Notes: generated by a model from the sequence alone, not told the origin. A stretch of 64,000 nucleotides of DNA from Massospora cicadina (GCA_022478985.1 JAKSZP010004202.1:60016-124015); one strand, 5' to 3'; shown: positions 1 to 10,028, numbered from the stretch's first letter. Translations and numbers: made by a program.

Positions 1-569
1 ACCCATACCACCCCAAGTCTAATGGAATGGTCAAACGGGTCAATGGGATGCTGGTGAATATACTTTGAAAGCTAGTAATGGATAGACCCTCCGATTGGAG
101 CACACTATTATATACCGCTGTGTTCGCCTACAATATTAGCTACCACTTGGCAACAGGGAAGAGCCCTTTTCAGTTACTATATGGACGGCACCCCACTCTA
201 CATGCTCTTTTCTATGCCTATGTGGAAGATACCAGTGGAATGGATCCTCACAGTTACCTGACCATCATGACAAATATGTTGATTAAATTACAAACCGAAG
301 CATACTCATTCAGCTTGGCCAAGAAAATTAAAAACCAGGCTGCTGATCAGGTATGGCGTAGTGGTCTAGCTCAGTTCAAAGATGGGGATATGGTTCTATT
401 CCACGATCAGCACAGATTTGGGTGGAAGCATAAGCTAGCTAATATTTGGATTGGCTCTTCTGAGATAATAGAAAAACATGTGTTGAAGCCTATATTATCA
501 AGGACCCAGCAAGCAGTTGTATTATTAAACGAGCGCACACAAAGTTTTTGGGCATATAAACAGCAATAG
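1..569 (+). pseudogene. Gypsy U integrase, catalytic end and C-terminal domain (partial)
   Basis: This is the 3' end of a Ty3/gypsy pol gene, cut by the window edge. The first codons give the end of the integrase core (PYHPKSNGMVKRVNG). It is followed by the usual conserved block (FAYNISYHLATGKSPFQLLYG) and the C-terminal DNA-binding region (GDMVLFHDQH, WKHKLANIWIG). The frame is open from 78 to 569 but has a TGA at 66-68 where relatives have Arg, the expected product of CGA to TGA. The third catalytic residue of the DDE triad, normally Glu in NGMVER, is Lys. The LTR and PPT that follow belong to the same family as element G. Seen in sequence: motifs and stop. Inference: inactive copy. Confidence 0.9.
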
Positions 570-603
570 AGTTATATAGAAAAAAATCATCATCATCATG
601 TGG

Positions 604-668
604 GTAAGTAAGCTAAGCTTATTGGTGCCAGCACTCAAATCTTCCACTAAGCTGTCTTCTTCTTCCAG
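604..668 (+). other. Intron-like segment at the start of the U extra module
   Basis: A 65-nt stretch begins GTAAGT, has an ACTAAG branch-like motif at 646-651, and ends in a pyrimidine run with CAG (CTTCTTCTTCCAG). These are good fungal-type splice signals on the sense strand, just after the integrase stop. If spliced, it could join pol RNA to downstream sequence. Short random introns are easy to imagine in such DNA, so confidence is low. Confidence 0.25.
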
Positions 669-1545
669 CTCTTTTTTGGTTTCTTACGGTGAGTCTTGAA
701 CTTTGATCAGTGGGACCCACGTTTCTTTCTTCATCACTTCAGAAGTGGCATGGATTCGCTGGACACTTCTTGGGTTGGTGGTGGGGGCAGAGGTTGCCAT
801 GTTGAGGGCGAGGGAGCTGGTATCCGTTCAAGGGCCATCGCACCAGCTAATGAAGGGGAGGATGAGGCAGCGGAACTGGAGGAGGAGGATGGACTGGGGA
901 CCCAGGGTAACAGGCGAGGTGATGATAGATCATCCAGCTGCTCAAGATTAAACGAACTCACTCTTGCCACACTAGGAGAAAAGCCTGCACCCACATGCAC
1001 TGATGCTCTTAAGAGATCAGTGTGTACCTGAGAAGAGGGGGATGGAGTTGTAAGGGCAGGCGCACAAGAAATTGAGTTCCATCTTGGTGGAAAAAGAACG
1101 CGCCCAGCGCCAGGAAATCCACGAGGAAGTCTTCCATGCTGGGATAGGCAACTGGGAAAGAAGCGGCTGCTGTAAACGCTGCTTAATGGATATATTCAAG
1201 GGACGCCTTGTGCTGCTCCATCTCCAACCCTAACTCACCCATGGGATGAAAGAAGATCATGTCGCCAAGAAACGCCATGATGGGAGATAGGATAGGTCAT
1301 TAGTGCTAAGGCTGGTGAATGCTGCGCCAATCCCAGATCACATGCAATTCAACTGGTTGTTTTGAAAGTGCACCCCTGGGGACCGGAAGTGGGTAGGAGC
1401 ACAGGGAAAGGACCCTGACCAGCTGGCTATCACCCACCGCATGAAGCACAGCATCCATCAGGCTGATAGTACCATGGGATGAGGCTCAGTGGGAGGTAGA
1501 AGCACTAGATGGCTGAAGCCATCCGCTAGGAGCTGAGCTGCCTCG

Positions 1546-1836
1546 TTAAACAAAGGGCTTTGGCTCCACTCCCCTCCCCAGTGCAACTGGGTCACTATGT
1601 CCCTGAAGGGGGCATGCAAGGCAGACAGTTACCAATGAATTTGGGAAGGAGATCCTCCTGGGCAGAAGGATCACTGTGTCTACTTTGGCCTCTCCTTCAT
1701 CAGCTGGAGGAAGAAGGAACCAGGGGAGTGGGATGTGACCCAGGTCAGTCAGATCCACATTGAGCCATAATTGAAAAAAGTTAAAGTCATGAGCTTGTGG
1801 TTGTTGGTGCATGGTGGGATGCATTGTGTTGATCAT
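1546..1836 (-). CDS. Antisense ORF in the U extra module, unknown product
   Basis: A 96-codon frame starts at ATG 1836 and reads toward the integrase gene, opposite to the element. It includes FFQLWLNVDLTDLGHIPLPW and RRISFPNSLVTVCLACPLQG, with composition like a real globular protein and no low complexity. It probably continues in shifted frames down to about 734, so the present ORF would be a fragment of a larger broken gene. No family is recognised. Known parallel: several plant gypsy elements carry antisense ORFs in this position. Nothing here shows homology to them. Confidence 0.35.
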   Translation of the reverse strand: MINTMHPTMHQQPQAHDFNFFQLWLNVDLTDLGHIPLPWFLLPPADEGEAKVDTVILLPRRISFPNSLVTVCLACPLQGHSDPVALGRGVEPKPFV

Positions 1837-1851
1837 AGAAATGTTGTACGG

Positions 1852-1912
1852 CTTATCATCCAGTCAAAAAAATGGGGGGAATGTCACGAAATCTATATGA
1901 CTGGATGATAAG
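1852..1912 (+). promoter_or_regulatory. Polypurine tract of U inside a 15-bp inverted repeat
   Basis: The PPT-like AAAAAAATGGGGGGAA (1867-1881) directly precedes the LTR start TGTCACG at 1882. It is the presumed primer for plus-strand DNA synthesis. It is flanked by perfect 15-bp complementary arms: CTTATCATCCAGTCA (1852-1866, internal side) and TGACTGGATGATAAG (1898-1912, inside U3). The RNA could fold the PPT and the U3 boundary into a 31-nt loop. The same arrangement is present in element G. Confidence 0.8.
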
Positions 1913-2450
1913 GTATAATCATTACCAGAAGACCATTGGTTAACCGTTGTGGTTAGGCCTATATGAGATTAATAAGTATCTAAGTTAATGAGTGAAGTTG
2001 ACCTTAGAGTATATGAGGAGTTTTAACAAAGATATAGTGAGTTAGGTGGTTAGGAAATGTCAATGCATGACAAATGATTGGTAATCGCCTCAAACTAGGC
2101 AATCATGAATTCAATAAGTAATGAACTCTGCCAGAATTAATGAGATAAGGCAGAACAAATTATTAAGCTGAGAAAATGGTATCATCTGAGTCATTGAGAT
2201 TTAAGAAAGATGAGGCGATTGAAGAGAGAGGTGGTTAGTAAGAAGAGAGTGAGCGGACTGGGAAAGATCCTCTGAATGTATTAGATTAAATAAAGAAGTT
2301 TCAATGGGGGCAAATGATCCATATTTATTTAGAAAGCTTATTGCGTTGATTTGAGGATGATAATCTTCATATCGTCAGTCCTATTACTCAGTGGCATAAC
2401 CCTGTGCAAAACTCTCAGCGTATCTTTGCTATACTGCCAATTTTTTAACA
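1882..2450 (+). repeat. 3' LTR of gypsy U
   Basis: The repeat starts TGTCACG after the PPT and ends TTTTTTAACA. Its start and end match the G LTRs: the TGACTGGATGATAAG block near the start and AACCCTGTGCAA near the end. At about 569 bp it is longer than the roughly 495 bp of G. The matching 5' LTR would lie left of the window. The sequence after 2450 belongs to the 5' LTR of gypsy A, so U is inserted in that LTR. The expected duplication would be GACCA (2451-2455), which cannot be checked here. Confidence 0.85.
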
Positions 2451-2978
2451 GACCATACTCAACTTTTTATCAGATTTAGTGAGAATTATGACAAAGGTGA
2501 ATCTAGATAGGTATCTCATATTAATTATTTGCCCTGACGTCAGTGTAAAAACATTGCTACCAAGGTTGTTGTTGTTATTTTCATGTTATATCCATTTTTG
2601 GCTCTATTAGGTCCTATTCTTATCAGATAAATCCCTGAGATTGGAGTCTTCTTTTTATTGTCTCATCAGAACAATTATTCAAAAGGAATTATATTTTAAG
2701 GGCCTTAGCATATAATGACAAACGAGTATGGAAAGTGGTGATCTTGTTTTGTATCAACAGTGGATTTCTACTAGATGGAAAATGAGTATCTGCAAGCCTG
2801 GCCACTGGAAGTACAAAAAACTACATAGTGCCTCAAGTTTGTAATTTTTTAAAAAACCTTTGTAGCAATACTTGTGCTTCTCTTTCCTTATCATATTAAC
2901 TTTATTCATAAAGTGTAAAATTAAATTTAGTGCCTTTATATATGCCTTCAAAATACCACCTAGGTGATGCTTTTGACA
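2451..2978 (+). repeat. 5' LTR of gypsy A (3' part; the rest lies left of inserted U)
   Basis: This segment is homologous to 19094-19621, the end of A's 3' LTR. Shared blocks include GTACCTCATATTAAT-like and TATAATGACA sequences, AAAGTGGTGATCT, and CTGGCCACT-GAAGTA. Both copies end in the same way: TTTTGACA here, GTTTAACA there. It is immediately followed by a primer-binding site, which identifies it as the 5' LTR. About 280 bp of its start must lie beyond the window, on the far side of gypsy U. Confidence 0.75.
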
Positions 2979-2980
2979 TT

Positions 2981-2996
2981 TGGTGCATACTACAGG
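2981..2996 (+). promoter_or_regulatory. Primer-binding site of gypsy A
   Basis: TGGTGCATACTACAGG lies 2 bp after the LTR end. It matches the PBS of the other gypsy elements in the window (consensus TGGTGCTCACTACAGG) with two differences. The primer should be a tRNA ending CCTGTAGTGAGCACCA. Which tRNA this is cannot be told from the window. Confidence 0.7.
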
Positions 2997-4340
2997 GGGC
3001 ACTTTCTTTTACCATGTATACCAGTATTCTAAAAATGACCCCACTGACTGGATATTGCAATGCTGAAAAGTCAGCCCTGAGGCCCCTCATGAGGCTATCT
3101 TACTTAGTCATTCTCTTAATAATTGCATAGAAAATTCAGTCACTTGGATGAAGTTTGGTTAAATCAGGATTGCTGAGCTTCTGACGTTGAGTTATTTAAC
3201 ACCATGAATCAGGACAATAAATTAATACATCTACATGTGCAATCCCAAGTAGTAAGATTTGAAGAGCTCAAAATTCTCTTTGTTGACTTCCAACCATAAG
3301 TGCAAATATGTTAGTCATCAGCTGTTGGAATAGCGTTGTTATTTTAGCATAAGTATAAGGCAAGTAAAAAGAAGTTTATGGATAATTCATATTCAGCATT
3401 TGACATTGATAGCAACGGGGCGTTGGTGGTTTCCTCATTGCCTATGGTTCATGCTACAGTTTTAAGCTCCAATACCATTAAGCTATTGGAAGTCTGAGGT
3501 CTCTGGTGGCGAATTTTTGAGCCTCAAATTCTGTTCCCTTAGTACCCTTTGCATGCATTTGGCAAAATTCACCTCAGCTACTTTTGCAGCCCTAAATTAT
3601 TATACTCATGCTCCTCATTCAACCCACCCTGAGGTTCAACTGGGATCATTGCAGCCTGTATGGCCTGGATTAATGGATGTCACTTCTCTTTTACTCAATT
3701 AAATTGCCCAAGTTACTAAAAAGGGATTGTACATAACTTTATTGCCTTGTTTGCCATTAAAATAGTGATGCCTCTGCAACTTTTATTTTTTCTATTGTTA
3801 TAAATTCCTTAGGCTTTACTAATAAGGAATTTAGAATGCAAAATAAAAAAGGATTCCAAATGACTTATCAAAATGCCAAAGCTTCAATTCTCAGGAGTTT
3901 GGAAAGGCAAAATGGATGATAACGCTAAGACACTGTTTCTTAATGTTTCATACAACAAGGGCGACTTGGTGGTGGCTTTTTTCATGCAATTTATGTGGAG
4001 GCTCAAGTGTCTTATTAAGCTGAGGTGTTAAATAACTTTTAATGCCCAAATTGCCCCTAGACATGCTTGTCAGCCTTATAAAGAGCTTTACTGGGTATTA
4101 TTACTAGTGCTTAATGTAGAGCATACATTTCTCAAATGTTTAGTTATCTCTGTCAATGTACCATCTCTTTTGAGGCGCCTGATCCCAGTCACCCAGAACC
4201 TTGTGACATAGGATTTAAGCCCTTTTTGTTTAACAAAATCAAAATTGGCCATTGGGGCTGCAATTCAAAACTTTGAATATAAATCATATCACTTGTCAGG
4301 TATGTGACATGCTTGGAAACTATGCCATTAATTGTCCTGA
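2997..4340 (+). pseudogene. Gypsy A gag remnant with CCHC-type knuckle
   Basis: This region is heavily decayed, with stops in all frames. Scattered gag-like phrases appear from about 3500 to 4260. The recognisable landmark is the nucleocapsid zinc knuckle at 4294-4335, CQVCDMLGNYAINC. It follows CX2CX4HX4C except that the His is Asn. The gene would encode the structural capsid and nucleocapsid protein. Its position after the PBS and before the protease is the canonical gypsy order. Confidence 0.6.
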
Positions 4341-4713
4341 TCTAGTTGCTGAACCTCCCACTTATGTGATAACCTCCAATACTGACTTTTATTTGAAAAA
4401 AGAAAAGAAGGAATAGAACCGGGATAAACTTCTTCCACCAACTCTAGTAAAATCAAAAAAATTGAGCTGGTTCACAGTCATTTCCTCAAGAAGCCACTGG
4501 TAACGAAGTAATAAAAAACCTTTTATGTTGCCACTGAAAAGTGAGGTTAGTTTTTCTAGCAGATTAGAACCACAGTCTTATATTTGCAATTTGAAAAAAG
4601 AGATCCTTGTTACTTCTGGTGATATCCCTAGATTAAAAGGGGTTAAAGTGGCTATCCCTATCCAAGTACTGATGTAAGTAAGCCCAATACTTAGTGATAA
4701 ATTACAATTTTAT

Positions 4714-4900
4714 TTGGTACAAGCTGTTGTTTTTAATAATAATTTACTTAACTCCACTGACCCTTATTATTATGAGTGCACTTATATTGAAATCAATTTG
4801 AACAAACTCAAAGTAAGGGCTATTGTAGATGGTGGGGCAAAAATTGATATTGTGTCCACTAAATTAGTGAAAAATGGGCATTACTCCTTACATTGATCAT
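4714..4900 (+). pseudogene. Gypsy A aspartic protease remnant
   Basis: The frame gives KVRAIVDGGAKIDIVSTKLV. It aligns with the retropepsin active site of the neighbours (FDTGAPVKVVSSELI in D, FDSGAPVNIVSTKLV in C), with Thr/Ser of the catalytic DTG/DSG replaced by Gly. It would process Gag-Pol inside the particle. A stop follows at about 4896 and the downstream protease is shifted. Confidence 0.75.
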
Positions 4901-5238
4901 CATAAAACATATGGTACCAGGGCCACAGACAGCGACAAATGAAGAAATTTAAAGTTCATTGCCACTATGTTTCAGATCACTGGTGATATCTTCTCCTGTC
5001 ATTATTTTTCAAATCAAAGTTACAATTTTTTATTGGCACTTCGTTATAGAGATGAATAAATCTAAAGCATTTTTTATGAAAATAATTCACAAAGATGGGG
5101 TTAAACTCCTCTGTTTTATTATAATAGAAAGGATAGCAACTTCATGTTCCAACACCAAGAAGTTGTTAATTTCGCCTATAAGGATGGCATTGCGCCCCTT
5201 ATCTATCACAAAATTTAAAACCAAAATAAGAGGTTTCA

Positions 5239-5372
5239 GGGGTGGTTAGCCTGGCAGGTAAAACTGCTTCCATCCTACTGCAGGTTTCGAGTTCAAAACC
5301 TGTACTGGCTAGAAAAATTCTCAGTGTGGTATATTTGTCCCAAGGTTGACTCACCTCAAATATTTTTTTAAC
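5239..5372 (+). mobile_element. SINE-1, tRNA-derived, internally deleted
   Basis: The element begins GGGGTGGTTAGCCTGGCAGG and has tRNA-like A-box (TTAGCCTGGCAGGTA) and B-box (GGTTTCGAGTTC) pol III promoter elements, with a T-arm closing CAGGT/ACCTG. The body is only 134 bp. After CTAGAAAAAT it jumps to the family tail (GTTGACTCACCTCAAATA), so the middle found in SINE-2 is missing. Near-identical flanks, TAAGAGGTTTCA (5227-5238) and TAAGCGGTTTCA (5373-5384), look like its target-site duplication. It lies between the protease and RT of gypsy A. Confidence 0.75.
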
Positions 5373-5869
5373 TAAGCGGTTTCATAATCAGGTTGTGTAT
5401 TCATAGGCATTCTGTTTTGTTCTATTTTGTAGTATGACTATTCTGGAAGGCTATCAGATAATAGTTGAAACTAAAATTGATTTATTAATTTCTCAAGGAT
5501 TATACAATGAGATTGTTATTCTGTTCTGCTGATCTAACTTGAAACTAGTTGCCACGCCTGGGTTTATTCTTCCCATCATGGCGAGATACAAGTTCTGTTA
5601 GCTAACTTATAGTTTTATCTCACTCAGATTAAGTAGCATGAAATTTGGTGCTTTTGTTTATATACTTATTGTTGATGAAGTTCAAAGCATCATATATTTG
5701 GTAATCTGGATGATCTTGGTCTTGAAGGTGAGAAATGCTAATAAATTCTTTCAATGGTATATCAAAAATGCTTTTGGGGTTAACTGTGGATAAAAAAGAC
5801 CAAGCGCTGACTCACTTTTATAATAAAAAATTATTTTTGCATAAAGATTAATTTGATTTAGATCTGCAG

Positions 5870-6575
5870 AAACGTGATACACCATGACAATACTGAAAAT
5901 TAATCCCATTTGCTGCATCCAATTAGATTATCAAAGACAGCTGAGGAGTTTATTAATAAGAATTAATAAACTGGTTCAGTTGATTATGTTAGTGCGTTCT
6001 AAAAGTCCTCAAGTCTCTCCAGTTTTAATTATAAAAATGAAGGATAGCTCCAATTAAGTAGTGATTATATTATAAGAAACTTAATATATCACTAAAAAGA
6101 ATCTTATCCTTTATTGGATTAATAGTTCAATAGATCGCTTAGGCAGTGCAATATATTTTTCAACTATGTATATTTACTTGGATATTGGAAGATTGAGATG
6201 TATAAGTCGGAACAGGTGAAGTGTGCTATGATTATGGATCAAGGATTGTACCAACGCAATCAGATGCCACAAGGGTTGTGCAATTCTCCTGCAACCTTCT
6301 AATGAGCCATGGGTACTATTTTAAAGGATTTGATATATCCTGTATGCTAGTTATCTGGATGGTTAAATTTAGTTTCCAGAACATTTAATAAGCATTTGAA
6401 GCACTTATAAGAAGATTTTCATCGCCTGGCTGATGATTTGTTAAAAATCAAGCCGCATAAGTGCAACTTTTACCAAGAACAGCATGAATATCTAATTTTT
6501 ATGCTTGATAAACAGGGTTTACAGAACCATATAGCTATAATGAAGAAGTTGAAAGGATGAAGCACCAAGAAGCAA
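5870..6575 (+). pseudogene. Gypsy A reverse transcriptase remnant
   Basis: The conserved QMPQGLCNSPATF block is readable. It is followed by TAA TGA (6300-6305) where relatives have Gln-Arg, which both C-to-T changes would produce. Downstream come a frameshifted YLDG in place of YLDD, then HLKHL, LKIKPHKCNF and EYLIFMLDKQGL. The enzyme would copy genomic RNA into cDNA. Domain order and spacing match gypsy C. Many stops make it inactive. Confidence 0.8.
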
Positions 6576-6716
6576 GTGAGACGTCCAAGTGTTCCTGTAA
6601 AGATTAGCTAATATCTCAGAAATAATGAAGACTTCAGTAAAATTGGTGAGCTTATGGTTCATTAATATGGTGTTTAATTTAAGTGGACAACCAACTGTCA
6701 GTTAGTCTTTAAATAT

Positions 6717-7090
6717 TTGAGAACTTGCCTTACCAAAGTGTTGATTCTATTATATTCAAATATTGATGAACCACTTAATATCCAAATAGATGCTTCTATT
6801 ACTGCCATCACGGCAGTGTTAAACCAAAAAGATGATAAAAGAATTGAGCACCCTGTGGCATACTGCATCCATACACTGGATGTACATGAACGTAACTACA
6901 AGGAAATGGAGAAGGAGTGTCTGGAGGTAATCTATGAGAGCAGCAATTCTGGGTTTATGTACACGGGGTGCACTTTACTGTAGTAATGGACCAAGCCTCC
7001 TGCATTTGTTACAAAAACCTTAAAGAGCCATAAGGCTGTCTATACCAATGGGCCCTGAAACTAAAAGCCTATGATTTTGAGATTCAGCAT
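6717..7090 (+). pseudogene. Gypsy A RNase H domain remnant
   Basis: The frame 6717-6983 gives LNIQIDASITAITAVLNQ, then HPVAYCIHTLDVHERNY and KECLEVIYE. This is the standard gypsy RNase H with its first catalytic Asp in IDAS. The frame shifts after FMYTG, and the C-terminal part (LKAYDFEIQH) continues to about 7090. The domain would remove RNA from RNA:DNA hybrids. Confidence 0.8.
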
Positions 7091-7102
7091 CATCATTCTG
7101 GC

Positions 7103-7695
7103 GTGAAGCATCAAAAAGCTATATGTCTTTCTCATCTGACCACTATGTCCTTAGCAGCCAATTTTGCTGATAAATTATTTGTTAAAATGTTAGCCAATCA
7201 ATATGGCAATGAACCAGAGGAAGTTCAACGTACGCTGGAGAGCCTAAGGAATTTTACCCTTGTTAAAGATGGGAGATTATATAAGATTGTTGATGGACAA
7301 CAATTCTTATCTCCAAAGCCAACTGAATGAACTGAATTAATCATTGTATCTTATAATGCGACGGGAAATAGGTGATAAGAAAACAATTAAGCAGTTAAGA
7401 TCCCGCTACTCTTGGAAACAATGCCTTTAGATACTTATTAAACTATCAACTCTTGTAAGGAGTGCCAAGTTAAAGCCCCTTACCAGAAGGGTACCTCTTA
7501 TCTGTTAGTAGAACATAATTTTGCTTATCACACCATTTTTATAGATACTGTTGTCCCACTGAACAATAGTAATGACCAATGTAAGTACATTATTATGGCA
7601 ATAATAACCTCACTAAATGGGTGGAAGAAAGCGCTATTTGAGACCTGGATTCCACAAAGCCAGCTAAGATTGTTTTAGATAATACTATAAGTCTG
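7103..7695 (+). pseudogene. Gypsy A integrase, N-terminal part
   Basis: The linker (ANQYGNEPEEVQRTLESL, DGRLYKIVDGQQF) is open from 7103 to 7330. A decayed zinc-binding region (CKECQVKAP) and the start of the core (IDTVVPLN, then CKYIIMAI) follow. The last native codons are LDNTI, ending near 7695. Here an insertion begins and the protein resumes at 16137 (YCHEFSQFILTDNG). The integrase would insert cDNA into the genome. Confidence 0.75.
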
Positions 7696-8075
7696 CTTGT
7701 TGGCCATAAATTACATAACTCGTGATGCCAACTTGCTGTGGAGGGGTTCTGTTACACACAGATTAAGCACAAGTTGACCTTTTAAGGGAAATAATTATCC
7801 TAAATGAGGAAATCCTCTTATGATGCTACCTGATTAACATTTGTTTTAAAAGAAACTGTTTGCGCCCATGGCGAAACTCTTATGAACATTCTATGACATG
7901 TTCTATTTTACGTTGGCCAACTCAGGACACAATGGAAACCTATCCAACCTCTCCCTAGGCAGCTTGACTCCAAGGTATCCATGCAAAATAGTGCACTGGT
8001 CTTTCAGTGAGGATCTTAGATTGGCTACTGTATTCTGCTCAACTGCTAACCCTAGACTGATACTGGCAATTAGAT

Positions 8076-8096
8076 CATTTAAACCAAATTAATTTT
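8076..8096 (+). repeat. Target-site copy 1 of three
   Basis: CATTTAAACCAAATTAATTT plus one T matches 18 of 21 positions of the sequence at 10029-10049. It lies at the 3' end of HAL1-1 and would be its target-site duplication. Confidence 0.6.
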
Positions 8097-10028
8097 GTTC
8101 AAGGTATGCCAACCAGGGGATGGACATTACCAAAGCTCATAGAGCTAAAAACAACATGAAAAGAATACCCAAACAGAGTGATTAACTTCCCAAAAGGAGT
8201 AGGTGAAACACAACTGAATGAGAATACAACCAACCAGGTGGTACAGCGATGAATTGCTCAACTTACCATGACGGAAGGGGAAGGGGGATTGGATGGCATA
8301 CCCTCAGCATCAAAATCCATAACAAAGGCAAGAGTGGAGATCAAGGCTGAAAGCAATGGTGTGGGGTGATCAGCGGCATGGGGAGTGAGTTGTTTGATGA
8401 TTGACTGGGCGCCAAGATGATTATATCAAAAATAGCACCTAGGTATTTGGAGAAGCAGTTTTATGCATGAAGGCGGATGAAAGGATGCTGGGATAATAGA
8501 GCCACATTAGCAAGGGTGGTTTTTGTCTTGGCCTGTGAAGCGGTAACAACTCTCTGGATGGCGGCTTTTTCTTGTTTATGTAGATTTAGGATGTCACATT
8601 TGCCCTTCAGGGCTATGGTCAGAGCAAAAATGGGAGTAGGGATACCTTTGTCAAGTATCACTACTGAAGCCTCATTCATCTCATGGATTTCAATACTATC
8701 TGGGTTTTCAGCTGCAGCAACAGCGATCTGTTGTTCAGAGCGGAACGCAGAGTCATTTGTTTGGGGGGGGGGGCATAAAAGCGCCGAGGGACCTGAATGG
8801 GGTGCCATACCTGTATGAATGCTTTGATTGGAGTACTTGATTCTGTAATAACTTTGCCCATTTCATTGGTTTCATCCAATGAAGTCCAGGGATTCAAGTT
8901 GCGAGGGAAATCAGGGTCAGTTAATAGTTGTGTTGTGGCTGGTTATTGAAGATTAACGTGGGACCAAACTGTTGTCCAAGCCAATTCCTGATTGGCTTAG
9001 GCGCAGGTGGCACTGGACTGAGGAGGTGGCTGTTTGGCCGTTGCCAGCTCCATAGTGGCAGCAGGCTTTGGGGGAGGGTGGAAAAATTGTACACCAAACT
9101 TGGAAAGGTCTTGGGGAGTTGGGCCAAATGGGGACTAGATAGAGACAAAGCAGATCCAGCATAAGCATCAAGAGAGGGGAATTTATGCTTTGAGTGGTCT
9201 AACTCGAAGCAGGATGGGCTCATGGTCCGCCCACCCTTGAAGTGGGCGGGTGGTCAGGGTCTGAGGGAATGATGGCGTGTGGGGGAATTTAAAGCAATAT
9301 TATTTGAATTTGGTCTAATTGTAGCAAAAGCCCAAGGCCCTGCAAGATGAGTGGCTCCATTGGGGACCACAAACTGAAGGATGGGGTTGGAGCCATATGT
9401 GGCCAAGCCTTCCATCAGCTCCTGATGGAGCACCATGGTGGGAAGGTTAGTGGGCAACCTCGCAAACTGAACCACCATAATAGTGTTGGTTGGGAGCTGG
9501 GTGCATGTTGTGGGGATAGGGGTGCCCTGGAAAACCAGGGTACAGTGGCCGCAGTGGCGGTGTCAGCTTCACATGTGAAGCCTAGATCAAAATACCCTTT
9601 ATAAGGGAGGAAATCTATGAATACGGCTGGCAGCATCACCACCTGGGCCAAGTCAATAATAGCTTTTTATTTGTATGGAAATAATTCCCCATAGTTTATC
9701 CAAAGGCCAAAACGCAGCTGGGATTGGGGGAGAATGAGTGGCTGTGAGGCACTTCCTGGGCACAAGCCAGGTGGATGGCGAGATCCTCAGGTGGAATTTA
9801 CTGACCCAATGATTTAGGGGGGACTGGCTGAGCCAGTCTGCGCACATTTTCCCACCGGATGAAAAACGCTGGGTGGGGTTTCACCACTGCCCCACACAGG
9901 AGCAGCTGGCAGAGAATCTGAGGTCATCAGGGAGCAAGCGGGGAGGTTGACATAGGCTAGCAGTCACTTTTTACTTTTAATTCAATTCAAAATCGCTCAA
10001 AAGTTACTCCAAGTGGAAAGAAAAGTTC
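8097..10028 (-). mobile_element. HAL1-1, ORF1-only LINE relative
   Basis: A 1.93-kb minus-strand element. It starts (right end) GGAACTTTTCTTTCC, like the 5' start of LINE-1 (GGGACTTTACTTTC). It ends (left) in the LINE/SINE tail: the complement of 8108-8131 is identical to 24 nt of SINE-2. Between them is a broken ORF1-type gene and no endonuclease or RT. HAL1-2 has the same size, order and ends, so this is a defined element and not a chance truncation. 'HAL1' is used only by analogy with mammalian half-L1. Confidence 0.75.
8285..9960 (-). pseudogene. ORF1-like gene of HAL1-1, frameshifted
   Basis: Frames run 9847 to 9653, 9651 to 9415, 9478 to 9254, 9223 to 8921 and 8897 to 8676, so several indels break it. 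Landmarks are IDFLPYKGYFDLGFTCEAD and FARLPTNLPTMVLHQELMEG followed by LATYGSNP. LINE-1 ORF1 has the counterparts GWLDLGFESKIAADEAAA and FDFLPTTVKRDILEQHL with GLAIYG, so the protein is an ORF1 homologue (RNA-binding, RNP-forming role by family knowledge). The middle is proline-rich. A NPWTSLDE motif is shared with HAL1-2 (NPWTLFNE). The C-terminal end is diverged. Confidence 0.6.

Larger units (their letters stand above)
570..1850. other. Extra GC-rich module between integrase and PPT of gypsy U
   Basis: About 1.28 kb separates the integrase stop from the polypurine tract. In element G, whose LTR is homologous, the same interval is only a few bases, so this is an added block. It is clearly more GC-rich than the surrounding gypsy DNA. 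The longer protein-like frames read on the minus strand (1546-1836, then about 1020-1290 with one TAA, then 734-1000). One contains FFHPMGELGLEMEQHK and MEDFLVDFLALGAFFFHQDG. I do not recognise the product. It could be a captured host sequence or an additional antisense retrotransposon ORF. Plus-strand frames in the same interval look like shadows. Confidence 0.55.

Noticed and set aside
696..1031. Plus-strand 111-codon ORF and 82-codon ORF over the U extra module
   Set aside because: Low-complexity Glu/Gly-rich readings that mirror a Pro/Ser-rich minus frame. Composition and motif content favour the minus strand, and neither is convincing.
2900..3130. Overlapping ORFs on both strands (2902-3090, 2930-3130)
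   Set aside because: They straddle the end of the A 5' LTR and its PBS, so they cannot be a conserved gene.
5239..5310. Functional tRNA gene
   Set aside because: The tRNA-like head has poor anticodon and acceptor pairing and is joined to the SINE tail between duplications, so it is a SINE promoter and not a tRNA gene.
8765..8774. Run of G in HAL1-1 as a possible PPT
   Set aside because: It lies inside the ORF1-like gene of a non-LTR element with no LTR start next to it. It is a homopolymer that probably also causes a frameshift.
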